The notes beneath the pieces were generated by a model. It worked only from the letters and a program-made list of their open reading frames with translations, made no database searches and had not been told where the DNA came from. From Candidatus Electrothrix rattekaaiensis (GTDB lineage Bacteria; Desulfobacterota; Desulfobulbia; Desulfobulbales; Desulfobulbaceae), in NCBI GenBank assembly GCA_032595675.1, contig JAVQMD010000002.1, forward strand, positions 806,001 to 870,000: a stretch of DNA of 64,000 nucleotides. Direction: 5' to 3'. Position 1 is the first letter of the stretch, and every line of letters begins with the position of its first letter. The position numbers and the translations under genes were made by a program. Below, in pieces: positions 49,662 through 58,794 of the stretch.

Positions 49662-52172
49662 ATGGCAAGCAAATTACCGCATCTTATTGTTACCTCATTT
49701 GAACGCAATGATTTTACCGGAACAAGCAGGGGTGGAGGTGAAACAGGTAAGCCAAAAAGAGATCGACAGAGACACAGCATCTTCTTAAAGCAACAATTGG
49801 AACAAGCTTGGGCTGAAGCAGAACATGATGAGGTTGTTTATCATACAGAAAGAAAGGGTGTTTATCTTGAGTTTAGGGGAGAGCCGGGCTATGAACTGGT
49901 AAGCAAAAGTCTTGAGAATCTAAGTGGAAAGGATCCTGCTAAATGGACTCGACTGCTTAATATCCGTAAGGAATTTGTTCAAACTGAGGATCTTGCATGT
50001 CTTGAAGAAACAGTATTCGCAACAATTTTTGTTCCCAACAGCAAGAAGGAAGCACTTTTTACGAAGATTGAACAGTACTCCAAGTCAGGCGAGCCCAGGC
50101 ATACAAAATTGTTCGAAAGTATTTCAAATATACGCAAAGCTCTTGAAGTAGAATCGTTCTGGCAGGATACTAAAAATTTGATCCCAGCAGATGATCCAGA
50201 ATGGTGTGAGGTCTGGCTCCGTTCTGACCAAAAGGATGTGATTCAACGATTTGAAATTTTATTGGAGCAACAACAGATCAAGTCCAAAACAGGGACGGTA
50301 CATTTCCCGGAACGGGCAGTAAAGATCATTCATGCCAGTTGCAAACAGCTGCAAACAATCACTCGGCTATCAGATGATATAGCCGAGTATCGGCGTGCCA
50401 AAGAAATAGCTTCATTTTGGTTAGATCAGAATAATAAAGAACAGGCGGAATGGGTAGAAACCATTCTTGAACGATTGGAGATAGATCAAGATTCTGCTGT
50501 CTCTGTTTGTATCTTGGATACAGGGGTGAATAACGGCCATCCCCTCATTGTCCCATGCCTTAAATCGAAAGATTGCCAAAGTGTAGATCCAGAATGGGGA
50601 ACCCATGACCATCATCAACATGGAACTTTGATGGCCGGTATCTCCGCCTATGGTAATCTTCAGGAAATCCTGACCCATGACGAGTTAATTCGCCTGAAAC
50701 ATTGCTTGGAATCAGTTAAGATTCTACCCCCAACTGGGGCAAACGAGCCAGAATTGTGGGGATATGTGACTTCCCAAGCTGTTTCTAAAGCAGAAGTCCA
50801 AGCACCAGACAAACAGCGAATCGTATGCATGGCTGTAACCTCTGACGACACCCGGGACCAGGGAAGGCCGTCGTCTTGGTCTGCTGAACTGGATCAGATA
50901 TGTTCAGGTGCAGCGGATGACGAGCAAAGGTTGATTATAGTCAGTGCAGGCAATTGCAACGAAAATAAAACGTTAAAAGAATGCAGCTACTATCCTGAAA
51001 CGCAGTTGAAAGAATCCGTTCACGATCCTGCTCAATCGTGGAATGCATTGACTGTAGGGGCTTACACCCAGCTTGATCAAATTAGAGATCCTACTCTGGC
51101 CGGATACAAAGTAATAGCTCCAACTGACGGCTTATCTCCCTTTTCAACAACCTCCAGCACTTGGGATGACAAGTGGCCGATTAAGCCGGAAATTGTCATG
51201 GAAGGAGGAAATCTTGCAAAAGATGCTTCTGGTTTTGTTACGGAATGTGATGATCTCTCTCTATTGTCCACTTTTTACGATCCACAACAGGCTCATTTCT
51301 ATCCTTTCAGTATGACCAGTGCCGCAACGGCACAAGCAGTTTGGTTTGCAGCGCAACTTCAAGCTGAATATTCGGATTTCTGGCCGGAAACAATTCGTGG
51401 TCTTATGGTTCATTCTGCCGAATGGACGGATGCGTTAAAGGCGCAATTCCTGAAAAACGAAAACAAAACTTCGTATAAACAGCTCATCAGAGTTTGCGGT
51501 TACGGGGTACCTAACCTGGAGAAAGCTCTTTTCTCTGCACAAAACAGCCTCACCTTGATTGCTCAGTCAGAATTACAACCTTTTGCCAAAAAAGAAAAAG
51601 AGAAGGGAAGTGGCTATCGGACAAAGGACATGCATCTCTATGAGTTACCGTGGCCTAAAGAGGTTCTCCAGTCACTTCCTGACACAACCGCAGTTCAGAT
51701 GAGAATCACCTTGTCTTATTTTGTCGAGCCGGGACCGGGTGAAATTGGCTGGCAGGATCGCTATCGTTACGCATCACACGGATTGCGTTTTGAATTGAAT
51801 TCACCGATGGAATCCAAAGACCAGCTTTTAAGACGAATTAATGCCGCTGCCCGAGATGAAGAGAAAGGAAAACCGGGAACATCCAGTGCCGCAGATTCGT
51901 GGGTGCTGGGTGCTCAGGCACGCAATAAAGGATCAATTCATTCAGATGTTTGGAAGGGATATGCCTCTGATTTGGCAACATCAAATCTGATTGCCGTCTA
52001 TCCAACAATTGGATGGTGGCGTGAACGAGCTTATCTTGGAAAGTTGAATAAAAAAACACGCTATGCCCTTATCGTCTCCATCAATACACCGGAACAAGAG
52101 ACGAAAATAGATATCTATACGCCTGTTGCCGAGCAGATAAAAATTGATGTTCCTGTAGAAATCAATGTCTAA
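49662..52172 (+). CDS. Subtilisin-like S8 peptidase paired with the AAA+ ATPase
   Basis: 836 residues from the ATG at 49662 (AGAGGA nine bases upstream). There is no signal peptide, so the protease is cytoplasmic. Residues 1-270 form an unrecognised N-terminal region with many charged helices. The catalytic triad is complete: Asp in CILDTGVNNGHP (about 286), His in DHHQHGTLMAGI (about 320) and Ser in MTSAATAQAVWFA (about 553). The C-terminal 230 residues (from about 600) are beta-rich (LRFELNSPMES, TRYALIVSINTP), perhaps a substrate-recognition domain. Intracellular S8 proteases coupled to an AAA ATPase occur as mobile gene pairs and are suspected anti-phage or stress systems; the target here is unknown. 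Confidence 0.9.
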   Translation: MASKLPHLIVTSFERNDFTGTSRGGGETGKPKRDRQRHSIFLKQQLEQAWAEAEHDEVVYHTERKGVYLEFRGEPGYELVSKSLENLSGKDPAKWTRLLNIRKEFVQTEDLACLEETVFATIFVPNSKKEALFTKIEQYSKSGEPRHTKLFESISNIRKALEVESFWQDTKNLIPADDPEWCEVWLRSDQKDVIQRFEILLEQQQIKSKTGTVHFPERAVKIIHASCKQLQTITRLSDDIAEYRRAKEIASFWLDQNNKEQAEWVETILERLEIDQDSAVSVCILDTGVNNGHPLIVPCLKSKDCQSVDPEWGTHDHHQHGTLMAGISAYGNLQEILTHDELIRLKHCLESVKILPPTGANEPELWGYVTSQAVSKAEVQAPDKQRIVCMAVTSDDTRDQGRPSSWSAELDQICSGAADDEQRLIIVSAGNCNENKTLKECSYYPETQLKESVHDPAQSWNALTVGAYTQLDQIRDPTLAGYKVIAPTDGLSPFSTTSSTWDDKWPIKPEIVMEGGNLAKDASGFVTECDDLSLLSTFYDPQQAHFYPFSMTSAATAQAVWFAAQLQAEYSDFWPETIRGLMVHSAEWTDALKAQFLKNENKTSYKQLIRVCGYGVPNLEKALFSAQNSLTLIAQSELQPFAKKEKEKGSGYRTKDMHLYELPWPKEVLQSLPDTTAVQMRITLSYFVEPGPGEIGWQDRYRYASHGLRFELNSPMESKDQLLRRINAAARDEEKGKPGTSSAADSWVLGAQARNKGSIHSDVWKGYASDLATSNLIAVYPTIGWWRERAYLGKLNKKTRYALIVSINTPEQETKIDIYTPVAEQIKIDVPVEINV

Positions 52173-52205
52173 GAGCTGTTATCGGGACACAGGGGCATAC
52201 AGATA

Positions 52206-53243
52206 ATGGTTGCACGGTCAGGATTCTCTTGGGCAGCAGGGGGAGGCATGTTTCTTCTCCTGCTTGTTGCTGTGGTTGTTTCAGCCACGATGGGCTTTAT
52301 GCAGATCCCGGCTACAACGGTTTTGCAGCTTATCGGGCACGCTCTTTCTTTCAGCGGCAAGGATGCCGGATTTGACCCAGTGGTTACGGCAGTGGTCATG
52401 GATGTGCGTCTGCCCCGCATCTTAGCGGCAGTCTTGGTCGGGGGAATGTTGGCCCTCTGTGGCACGGTGTTTCAGGCCATTCTTCTGAATCCGCTGGCTG
52501 ATCCCTACACCCTGGGTATTTCTTCGGGCGCGGCCTTTGGTGCCTCCTTGGTTATTGTTCTTCAGGTTGTCGGCTTGGCTCTGCCATCAGCATTTTCCGT
52601 GCCGATTTTTGCCTTTGCGGGTAGTATCGGTACCCTGTTCACGGTCTTGGCTCTTGCCTCTGAAGACCGACGGCTGTCTTCAACCAGCCTGATCCTGTCC
52701 GGGGTGATTGTGGCGGCCATCCTGTCCGCAGCCATTGGTTTTCTTAAATTTATTGCTGACGAGCAGGTCGGAATTATTATCTTCTGGCTCATGGGTTCGC
52801 TCTCCGGGATTTCCCTTCAGAATATTTTCCTTCTTCTGCCGGTCGCCCTGATCGGCATGGCAGTCTGCCTGTTCTATAGTCGCGATCTCAATATCATGGC
52901 CACCGGAGAACGGGCCGCAGCTACCCTCGGAGTGAATACGGTGCGTCTGCGTTGGATTCTTCTTGTCACCTGTTCCCTCATGACGGCACTCTGTGTTTCA
53001 GTCTCTGGAATTATCGGTTTTGTCGGTCTGATTGTTCCCCATCTGCTCCGTCATCTCATCGGCCCGGATAATCGCCAGCTGATCATTCTTTCCACACTGG
53101 GCGGGGGCCTGCTCCTGCTCCTAGCTGATACCGTGACCAGGACAGTGCTCCCTGCTGAAGTCCCTATCGGGGTGCTGACCGCCCTTATCGGCGGGCCGTT
53201 TTTTGCCTATATCTTTAAAAAACGACAGCAGGAAAATGGCTAG
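52206..53243 (+). CDS. FecCD/BtuC-type ABC transporter permease
   Basis: 345 residues, about ten membrane helices. Family signs are VRLPRILAAVLVGGMLALCG, NPLADPYTLGISSGAAFGAS, the coupling-helix region TGERAAATLGVNTVRLRW and GLIVPHLLRHLIGPDNR. It forms the inner-membrane channel for a metal chelate or cobalamin. Next to a riboswitch-controlled cbiK the most likely cargo is cobalamin, a cobinamide or a cobalt/iron chelate. The ATPase gene overlaps its stop by one base. The binding protein (BtuF-like) is not in the window. Confidence 0.93.
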   Translation: MVARSGFSWAAGGGMFLLLLVAVVVSATMGFMQIPATTVLQLIGHALSFSGKDAGFDPVVTAVVMDVRLPRILAAVLVGGMLALCGTVFQAILLNPLADPYTLGISSGAAFGASLVIVLQVVGLALPSAFSVPIFAFAGSIGTLFTVLALASEDRRLSSTSLILSGVIVAAILSAAIGFLKFIADEQVGIIIFWLMGSLSGISLQNIFLLLPVALIGMAVCLFYSRDLNIMATGERAAATLGVNTVRLRWILLVTCSLMTALCVSVSGIIGFVGLIVPHLLRHLIGPDNRQLIILSTLGGGLLLLLADTVTRTVLPAEVPIGVLTALIGGPFFAYIFKKRQQENG

Positions 53244-54058
53244 TGGATAGAATTGGTTCTGATATCCTCTGGCAGTTGGAGCAGGTCGACTTCTCCTACA
53301 AGGATCAGCCCGTCTTAGCCGGAATAGATCTTACCCTGTCTGCCGGGAAATGTTACGGTATTCTCGGGCCGAACGGCAGCGGCAAAACCACCCTGCTGGA
53401 TCTGCTTTGTGGTCTATCAGCAGCGGACAAAGGGGAAATTCGTTATCGCGAAATCCTGCTTAAACAATGGCAGGCGCGGGAACTGGCACAACGGATTGCT
53501 TTGGTGCCCCAGGATTTTCAGGTTCGCTTTGGTTTTTCTGTGCGTGAGGTGGTGGAGATGGGCCGTCATCCCCATCTCGGTCGATTCTCCTCCCTGACGG
53601 AACAGGGGCATGCCTTGGTTGATGCGGTGATGGCGGAAATGGGCGTGGATGGATTTGCGACTCGCTCAGTGACCCGGCTGTCCGGCGGGGAAAAGCAGCG
53701 GGTTGCTGTGGCCCGTGCCTTGGTTCAGAACCCGGAGGTACTGCTCCTTGATGAGGCTACCTCGAATTTGGATATTTACCACTCCCTGTCCATCCTTGCG
53801 CTGATCCGTCGCCGGGTTGTGGAGCAGGGATTAACCGTGGTTGCCGCAATCCATGATCTGAATTTGGCATCCTCTTTCTGTGATGAGTTGATCTTTTTGA
53901 AAAACGGGCGGATTATCTGCCAAGGTCCGACCGATGAGGTGCTGCGCCCCCATGTCATAGAGGAGGTCTACGGCGTGGAAGCGCAGGTGCGGGTTGATGC
54001 TTTTTCCGCCTGTAATCAGGTGAGTTATAGGCTGCCTACAGCAACAAAATCATGGTAA
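53243..54058 (+). CDS. ABC transporter ATP-binding protein (FecE/BtuD-type)
   Basis: 271 residues from a GTG that overlaps the TAG stop of the permease. Walker A GILGPNGSGKTTLLDLLCGL, Q-loop LVPQDFQVRFGFSVREVVEMG, ABC signature RLSGGEKQRVAVARAL, Walker B EVLLLDEATSNLD and the switch His in VVAAIHDLNLA are intact. The motif VREVVEMGRHPH is typical of importers for iron chelates and cobalamin. It drives uptake through the permease. Confidence 0.95.
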   Translation: MDRIGSDILWQLEQVDFSYKDQPVLAGIDLTLSAGKCYGILGPNGSGKTTLLDLLCGLSAADKGEIRYREILLKQWQARELAQRIALVPQDFQVRFGFSVREVVEMGRHPHLGRFSSLTEQGHALVDAVMAEMGVDGFATRSVTRLSGGEKQRVAVARALVQNPEVLLLDEATSNLDIYHSLSILALIRRRVVEQGLTVVAAIHDLNLASSFCDELIFLKNGRIICQGPTDEVLRPHVIEEVYGVEAQVRVDAFSACNQVSYRLPTATKSW

Positions 54059-54077
54059 GGTATCCCCTGTCCCACAT

Positions 54078-54512
54078 TCAGCATACCGGGCTTGGTTCTA
54101 ACTTCGGCCAATTCCCTCTAAGCGGGGCCATCGCCAAGCGATTTCTTGGACGTGGCGGATAATCCATATTATTCAAGAGGTGCTCAAGAAGATTCCCATG
54201 TTCGGCCTCGAAAAACCTCAAAGCAGGGGTGGTATTATCCTCTCGTTTGATATGAAAATTATGGATTACCGTCTGTGCCTGTAAATGTGAATCGCTCAGC
54301 CTATGTATTTCGTGATGTCGAAGTGACAACTGGGCGTTTTTTCCCTCGACACAGGAGCTTGACCTCTGGAAAAATTGAGCGCACTCTTTAGCACTTTGTA
54401 TCAAGGATGCCGTTTTTTCTGGATTGACCCCTGATATCAATCCGTCGTGTTGACTGATAATTGAAAGTAGTTCGGCTGATTGCTGTTGAATCAGCTCCCT
54501 TCTGCTCCCCAT
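54078..54512 (-). pseudogene. C-terminal remnant of a DUF6399-like transposase
   Basis: 144 residues. The run SSSCVEGKNAQLSLRHHEIH, followed by AQTVIHNFHIKREDNTTPAL and RFFEAEHGNLLEHLL, looks like the C-terminal part of a transposase-like family seen in many copies in large bacterial genomes (DUF6399 by recall). The N-terminal half is missing and the upstream 325 bp hold no coding sequence in frame. The ATG used has no clear ribosome-binding site. It is probably a dead fragment. Confidence 0.5.
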
Positions 54513-54838
54513 TCGCTTATTTTTTTTGTAGTTTGAGTGAATTTTAACTCTCTGTACTTGCGTGATTTATTTTTTTACGCAAATCAATTCCAGATGGTTT
54601 TTCGCTCCACCTGTTGAAGAGCGAGAAATTTGTTGCCACATAAACGAATTTCACCCTCTCTGACATCGAAATCAGGATTTTTTAGTCAGGTTTGGTGAAA
54701 TTCTCCGAACTGCGTTTTGAAATGAGCGAATGGGGAGGTATAATACTGCTCACCACCTTTTTCCGCCGGAATATCGACTTCCCTGCTGCTTGGAAAGGTT
54801 TTTACAGCCCCGAAGGTTGATAGTACCGATAACCATCC
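54513..54838. other. Intergenic region with no supported gene
   Basis: 326 bp between the transposase remnant and the TetR gene. It is AT-rich to about 54700; nothing but short T runs is seen. It may be leftover flank of the lost mobile element. Confidence 0.4.
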
Positions 54839-55447
54839 TCATACCATATCCTCCGTCCCCAACCCCAGTAAATAATTACGCATCAGAGACTCGGCCAGCA
54901 CCTCAGCGGATTCCGCATGAACAACATCCAGCTTGCCGCTCACGGCAAGGGCGCAGATTCCGTGCAGCCCGGCCCAAAGCACCCGTGCGGCCCGCTCCGC
55001 CCTTTCGTTGTCATCAGCCACCAATGGTGCCGTCATCCGGGTGACCAGTAAAAAGAGGTCGTCCACCTGTTGCTGATGCCATTCTGGTAAAGTGCTTCCC
55101 GGTGCCAGCTTATGCTCAAGCACTAAAGACCAGAGATTATAATTTTCCCGACAAAAGGCGACATAGGATTGCCCTAATCCTATTAAGGCGGTAAGTGCAT
55201 CATCCTCTTGGTCGGTGTCTGCCAGCAGCCGGGATTGCAATTCGCTCAGGGTGGTGCTGTTCACTGTCAGGATAATTTCATCCAGATTATTAAAGACATT
55301 ATATATTGTGCCAACTGCACAGCCGATCTGCTTGGCGATTTTCCTGATACTTAAAGAGGCCGAACCATGCTCCCTGACTGTTTCTGTTGCAACTTCAATA
55401 ACAGTGGCCCGCAATTGCCCGTACTCCACTTTTTGCCCACGTCCCAT
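54839..55447 (-). CDS. TetR/AcrR-family transcriptional repressor
   Basis: 202 residues from the ATG at 55447, which has a clear AAGGAG site. The N-terminal helix-turn-helix is ASLSIRKIAKQIGCAVGTIY followed by NVFNNLDEIILTVN. The C-terminal part is helical and should bind an unknown ligand (a TetR_C-type fold with GLHGICALAVSGKLDVV). It faces the VIT/vWFA gene, and three matching palindromes between the two are its likely operators, so it probably represses itself and the divergent surface-protein gene. Confidence 0.93.
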   Translation of the reverse strand: MGRGQKVEYGQLRATVIEVATETVREHGSASLSIRKIAKQIGCAVGTIYNVFNNLDEIILTVNSTTLSELQSRLLADTDQEDDALTALIGLGQSYVAFCRENYNLWSLVLEHKLAPGSTLPEWHQQQVDDLFLLVTRMTAPLVADDNERAERAARVLWAGLHGICALAVSGKLDVVHAESAEVLAESLMRNYLLGLGTEDMV

Positions 55448-55528
55448 AAGTACTCCTTGTAATTTTGGCCTTTTATTTTTCCTGTAAGACCATCGTACAA
55501 AAAAAAGGAGAGAAAGGAAAGAATTTAC

Positions 55529-55610
55529 TTGAACAGTGTTCAACAAGGCTGTATGGTAGAGATGTGAACGGTGTTCATATATTTTTTACTTTAAAGTTGA
55601 ACAGTGTTCA
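55529..55610. promoter_or_regulatory. Three operator palindromes TGAACAgTGTTCA for the TetR-type repressor
   Basis: TTGAACAGTGTTCAA (55529-55543), TGAACGGTGTTCA (55565-55577) and TTGAACAGTGTTCA (55597-55610) lie with centres 35 and 33 bases apart, about three helical turns. The last ends 30 bases before the VIT gene start. No other copies of this box are evident in the window. Confidence 0.85.
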
Positions 55611-55639
55611 TAAAACCAACCCTAATTCGGAGGAAAACC

Positions 55640-57757
55640 ATGAACCCCATGAAACAACTCATTGTCAATGTTCTGTTCTGCTGCCTGTTCCCGATGCTCG
55701 GATTCGGATCCGCTTCAGCTGCCGGGCTACTCACGCCAAGTGACAACAGCCTGCCTGCCCTGGAAATCAGGGATCACCAAGTTAAAGTCGTGATTGAGGA
55801 CGGCTATGCCATCACCACAGTGGAGCAGGTCTTTCATAATCCACACGCCCAGGATCTTGAGGCGATCTATTCCTTTCCGGTACCGGAAAAGGCAGCGGTT
55901 GCCGAGTTCACCATGTGGATCGACAATAAGCCGGTTCACGGTGAAGTCCTGGAAAAGGGAAAGGCCAGAAAAGTCTATGAAGAACAGAAGGCTGCGGGCG
56001 AGGATGCCGGACTGACTGAAAAGGACAGTTATAAGACCTTTGACATCGCGGTCTCACCGGTACAGGCCGGACAGGATACCCGAATCCGTTTCGGCTATAT
56101 CCAGCCGGTCAAGGTGGACAGCGCCATGGGCCGTTATGTTTATCCTTTAGAAGAAGGCGGCGTGGATGACACCAAGCTCTCCTTTTGGACAGCCAATGAA
56201 AAGGTCACCAATACCTTCAGTTTTGACCTGATCCTGCGATCCGGTTATCCGGTGGACGGAATACGCCTGCCCAATCATCCTAATGCGGCGATAGTCAAAA
56301 AGGGAGACAGCTATCATGTCCATCTCGGCAACAGTAGCGGTGATAATCCTGCCGCTCCTGCTGCGGCTGAGACGATTACTGATGCGGAAGAAGGCAGGCA
56401 GCAGATTGCTCGGACAACAACTCTCCAACCCCCGGTTCAGCCTGATGGCACGGCCTTTACTTTGGATCAGGATATCGTGGTCTACTACCGCCACGCTGAC
56501 AACCTGCCCGGATCAGTGGATCTGGTCACCTATAAGCCGGAACAGGATAAAGCCGGTACCTTTATGCTGACAGTCACTCCGGCCATGGATCTCCAGCCCA
56601 TCACCGAGGGTCGGGACTGGCTCTTTATTCTGGATATTTCTGGGTCCATGAAGGGCAAATATCAGACCTTGGCAGACGGCGTCAGCCGGGCCTTGCAAAA
56701 GATGTCCCCCAATGAACGCTTTCGAATCATCCTCTTTAATAATTCCGCCTCTGAGCTGACCCGAGGCTACACCCCGGCCAACCCGGAGAATGTACGGAAA
56801 TATATCGACAAGGTGGAGAAAATTGCTCCCAACGGCGGAACTAATGTCTACGACGGCCTGCATAAGGGGCTCAAGGGACTGGACAGCGACCGCACCAGTG
56901 CGATCCTCCTGGTCACTGACGGGGTAGCCAATGTGGGCGTTACCCGGCAGAAAGACTTTATCAAGCTGGTCCGCAGCCATGATGTACGCCTCTTCACCTT
57001 TATCATGGGCAACAGCGCCAACCGCCCCCTGTTGACCGCGATCACGGATGCCTCTAACGGTTTTGCCATGAGTGTTTCCAACAGCGACGATATTGTCGGC
57101 TCCATCCTGCTGGCCCAATCCAAGGTCACCCATGAGGCCCTGCACGGGGCACAACTCAAAATCAAGGGTATCAAAACCTTTGACCTGACTCCAGAAAAGA
57201 TCGGCAGCCTCTACCGTGGTCAGCAGCTGACCATGTTCGGTCATTACAGCGGCAACGGACAGGCAAAAGTCAGCCTGAGCGGCAAGATCTCCGGTGAAGA
57301 GAAGGTCTATCAGACTGACTTTACCTTCCCGGAGACATCCACAGCAAACCCTGAACTGGAACGACTCTGGGCCTATGCCAGCATTGAACAGCTCAACCGG
57401 GAGATAGAGGATTTTGGCGAAGATGCTGATATGAAGCAGGCAATAACCGACCTGGGTATTCAGTATGGCCTGGTCACTGATTACACCTCTATGGTTGTGG
57501 TTCGGGATGAGGTGTTCAAAAAGCTTGGTATTGAACGCAGAAACTCAAAACGTCTGCAGCGGGAATTCACTGCCCAAAAAGAACGGGCTGCCCAGCCGGT
57601 TGTCCAACGTCGCGTTGATACAGCGCGGCCCATGTTCAAGAGCAGCAACCGGCCCACCACGCGTGGTTCCGGCGGTGGCGCAGGCAGCTTTGACTTGATT
57701 TCTTTGCTCTTTCTGCTGCCGTTGGCGTGGATCGGGCGCAGAAAAAAACAGGGCTGA
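55640..57757 (+). CDS. VIT/vWFA-domain surface protein with GlyGly-CTERM tail
   Basis: 705 residues from the ATG at 55640 (GGAGG site). A signal peptide (QLIVNVLFCCLFPMLGFGSASA) is followed by a VIT domain (residues about 35-160; TVEQVFHNPHAQDLEAIYSF, YEEQKAAGEDAGL). The vWFA domain has an intact MIDAS (FILDISGSMKGK near 328; later TNVYDG and VTDGVANVG). The end GSGGGAGSFDLISLLFLLPL plus WIGRRKKQG is a GlyGly-CTERM signal: Gly/Ser-rich stretch, one hydrophobic helix, basic end. Such tails are cut by rhombosortase, and the next gene is one. The protein is likely a metal-dependent surface adhesin or an assembly factor. Confidence 0.92.
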   Translation: MNPMKQLIVNVLFCCLFPMLGFGSASAAGLLTPSDNSLPALEIRDHQVKVVIEDGYAITTVEQVFHNPHAQDLEAIYSFPVPEKAAVAEFTMWIDNKPVHGEVLEKGKARKVYEEQKAAGEDAGLTEKDSYKTFDIAVSPVQAGQDTRIRFGYIQPVKVDSAMGRYVYPLEEGGVDDTKLSFWTANEKVTNTFSFDLILRSGYPVDGIRLPNHPNAAIVKKGDSYHVHLGNSSGDNPAAPAAAETITDAEEGRQQIARTTTLQPPVQPDGTAFTLDQDIVVYYRHADNLPGSVDLVTYKPEQDKAGTFMLTVTPAMDLQPITEGRDWLFILDISGSMKGKYQTLADGVSRALQKMSPNERFRIILFNNSASELTRGYTPANPENVRKYIDKVEKIAPNGGTNVYDGLHKGLKGLDSDRTSAILLVTDGVANVGVTRQKDFIKLVRSHDVRLFTFIMGNSANRPLLTAITDASNGFAMSVSNSDDIVGSILLAQSKVTHEALHGAQLKIKGIKTFDLTPEKIGSLYRGQQLTMFGHYSGNGQAKVSLSGKISGEEKVYQTDFTFPETSTANPELERLWAYASIEQLNREIEDFGEDADMKQAITDLGIQYGLVTDYTSMVVVRDEVFKKLGIERRNSKRLQREFTAQKERAAQPVVQRRVDTARPMFKSSNRPTTRGSGGGAGSFDLISLLFLLPLAWIGRRKKQG

Positions 57758-57791
57758 ACTGGACGAAAACAGGGCGAAAACAGGACGAATC

Positions 57792-57955
57792 GTAGGGGCG
57801 ACCGGCTGGTCGGCCTTGCATCATGGAGGGATTACAGGTTCCCAAGCCGGAGCTTGGGAACCAGAGAAACAGGATAAACCGTAGGGGCGAGCGGCGCTCG
57901 CCCATTAATACCCGGATGATCGCATACACCAAGGGCGACCGCCGGTCTCCCCTAC
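57792..57955. repeat. Three GTAGGGGC palindromes and a CCCAAGC hairpin
   Basis: Simple elements at 57792-57819, 57881-57908 and 57931-57955 (the last reversed). Between the first two, GTTCCCAAGC and GCTTGGGAAC form a perfect 10-bp hairpin at 57839-57862. They fill the whole gap between the VIT gene and rhombosortase. Confidence 0.8.
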
Positions 57956-57970
57956 AACAGGGAGGAGCAA

Positions 57971-58579
57971 ATGAAGATGTTCAGCAAAAACGATAAGTAC
58001 GCAAGTAACGTACAAATACCTTGGCTCACCGCTATCCTTTGCACCGGTACTTTGGTCCTCTTTGTAGTCTTCGGGGAGGCATCGACAACCTTGGTGTATG
58101 ACCGCACCGCCATTGCACAAGGAGAAATATGGCGGTTACTCACAGGCCATTTTATCCATTGCGATTTGCCTCATCTGCTCTGGAACCTGCTGCCGTTGGC
58201 ATTCATCGGCGGCTTGCTGGAACAGCGCATCGGTTGGCGGCGGTTTGCCGGTGTGACCGTCATCAGCTGCCTGGGAGTCAGCAGCTGGCTCTGGTTTGGT
58301 CGAAACGAGCTGTTGCTCTACTGCGGCCTGTCCGGGATGCTCAACGGCCTGCTGGTCGTGCTGTTGGTCAGGATGTGGAAGGAGAGCAGACATCCAATGC
58401 TGCCGCTTATCGGGCTGGTCGCTGTCTTGAAGATTATCGTTGAAACGACAACGCAGGAGGCGGTTTTTACCCATCTGAGCTGGGCCGGGTTTCCCGAAGC
58501 CCATGGGGCCGGATTGGTTGCCGGGATACTTTTCCTTGTGATAACAAGCGAGGCGAAAAGGAGTGTGAACAGCTTATAA
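57971..58579 (+). CDS. rrtA: Rhombosortase (rhomboid-family GlyGly-CTERM protease)
   Basis: 202 residues after a GGAGGAG site; five or six membrane helices. The start of the core, VYDRTAIAQGEIWRLLTGHF and HCDLPHLLWNLLPLAFIGG, is typical of the family. The catalytic Ser lies in YCGLSGMLNGLLVVLL (about residue 119) and the His in FPEAHGAGLVAGILF (about 179). Rhombosortases cut the GlyGly-CTERM tail in the membrane and pass the protein on to the cell surface. The vWFA gene just upstream carries exactly such a tail, so the two form a substrate-enzyme pair. Confidence 0.93.
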   Translation: MKMFSKNDKYASNVQIPWLTAILCTGTLVLFVVFGEASTTLVYDRTAIAQGEIWRLLTGHFIHCDLPHLLWNLLPLAFIGGLLEQRIGWRRFAGVTVISCLGVSSWLWFGRNELLLYCGLSGMLNGLLVVLLVRMWKESRHPMLPLIGLVAVLKIIVETTTQEAVFTHLSWAGFPEAHGAGLVAGILFLVITSEAKRSVNSL

Positions 58580-58609
58580 AATTCTTTCTCTCACTTAATG
58601 AGAAAACCA

Positions 58610-58794
58610 TAGCCAAAGTACCTGCTGCGGCATTGGAAAATCCTGATTTGGAGTCCTGCCGGGCGTCATTTCTGAGACGGGATATCTCATCCGATACCGA
58701 AGGGATCTTTCCTTCAAACTTTGCCCGGAGGAGTACCCCTAAAACACCGGTTGGACGCAAACCAGATCGGCGAGGTGTTACTGACCACGGGCAT
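58610..58794 (-). pseudogene. Decayed DUF3368/PIN-type toxin fragment
   Basis: On the minus strand an ATG at 58794 opens MPVVSNTSPI, the usual start of DUF3368 PIN toxins. After about 30 bases another frame reads GLRPTGVLGVLLRAKFEGKI, which is the family's C-terminal part, and then degenerates. About 90 internal residues are missing and the frames do not agree, so the gene is dead. It lies in the 422-bp gap between rhombosortase and the M1/ChaN gene, which holds nothing else that I can support. Confidence 0.5.

Noticed and set aside
54730-55044. 104-codon frame opposite the tetR 3' end
   Set aside because: Proline/arginine-rich translation, overlaps the conserved regulator, no start signal.
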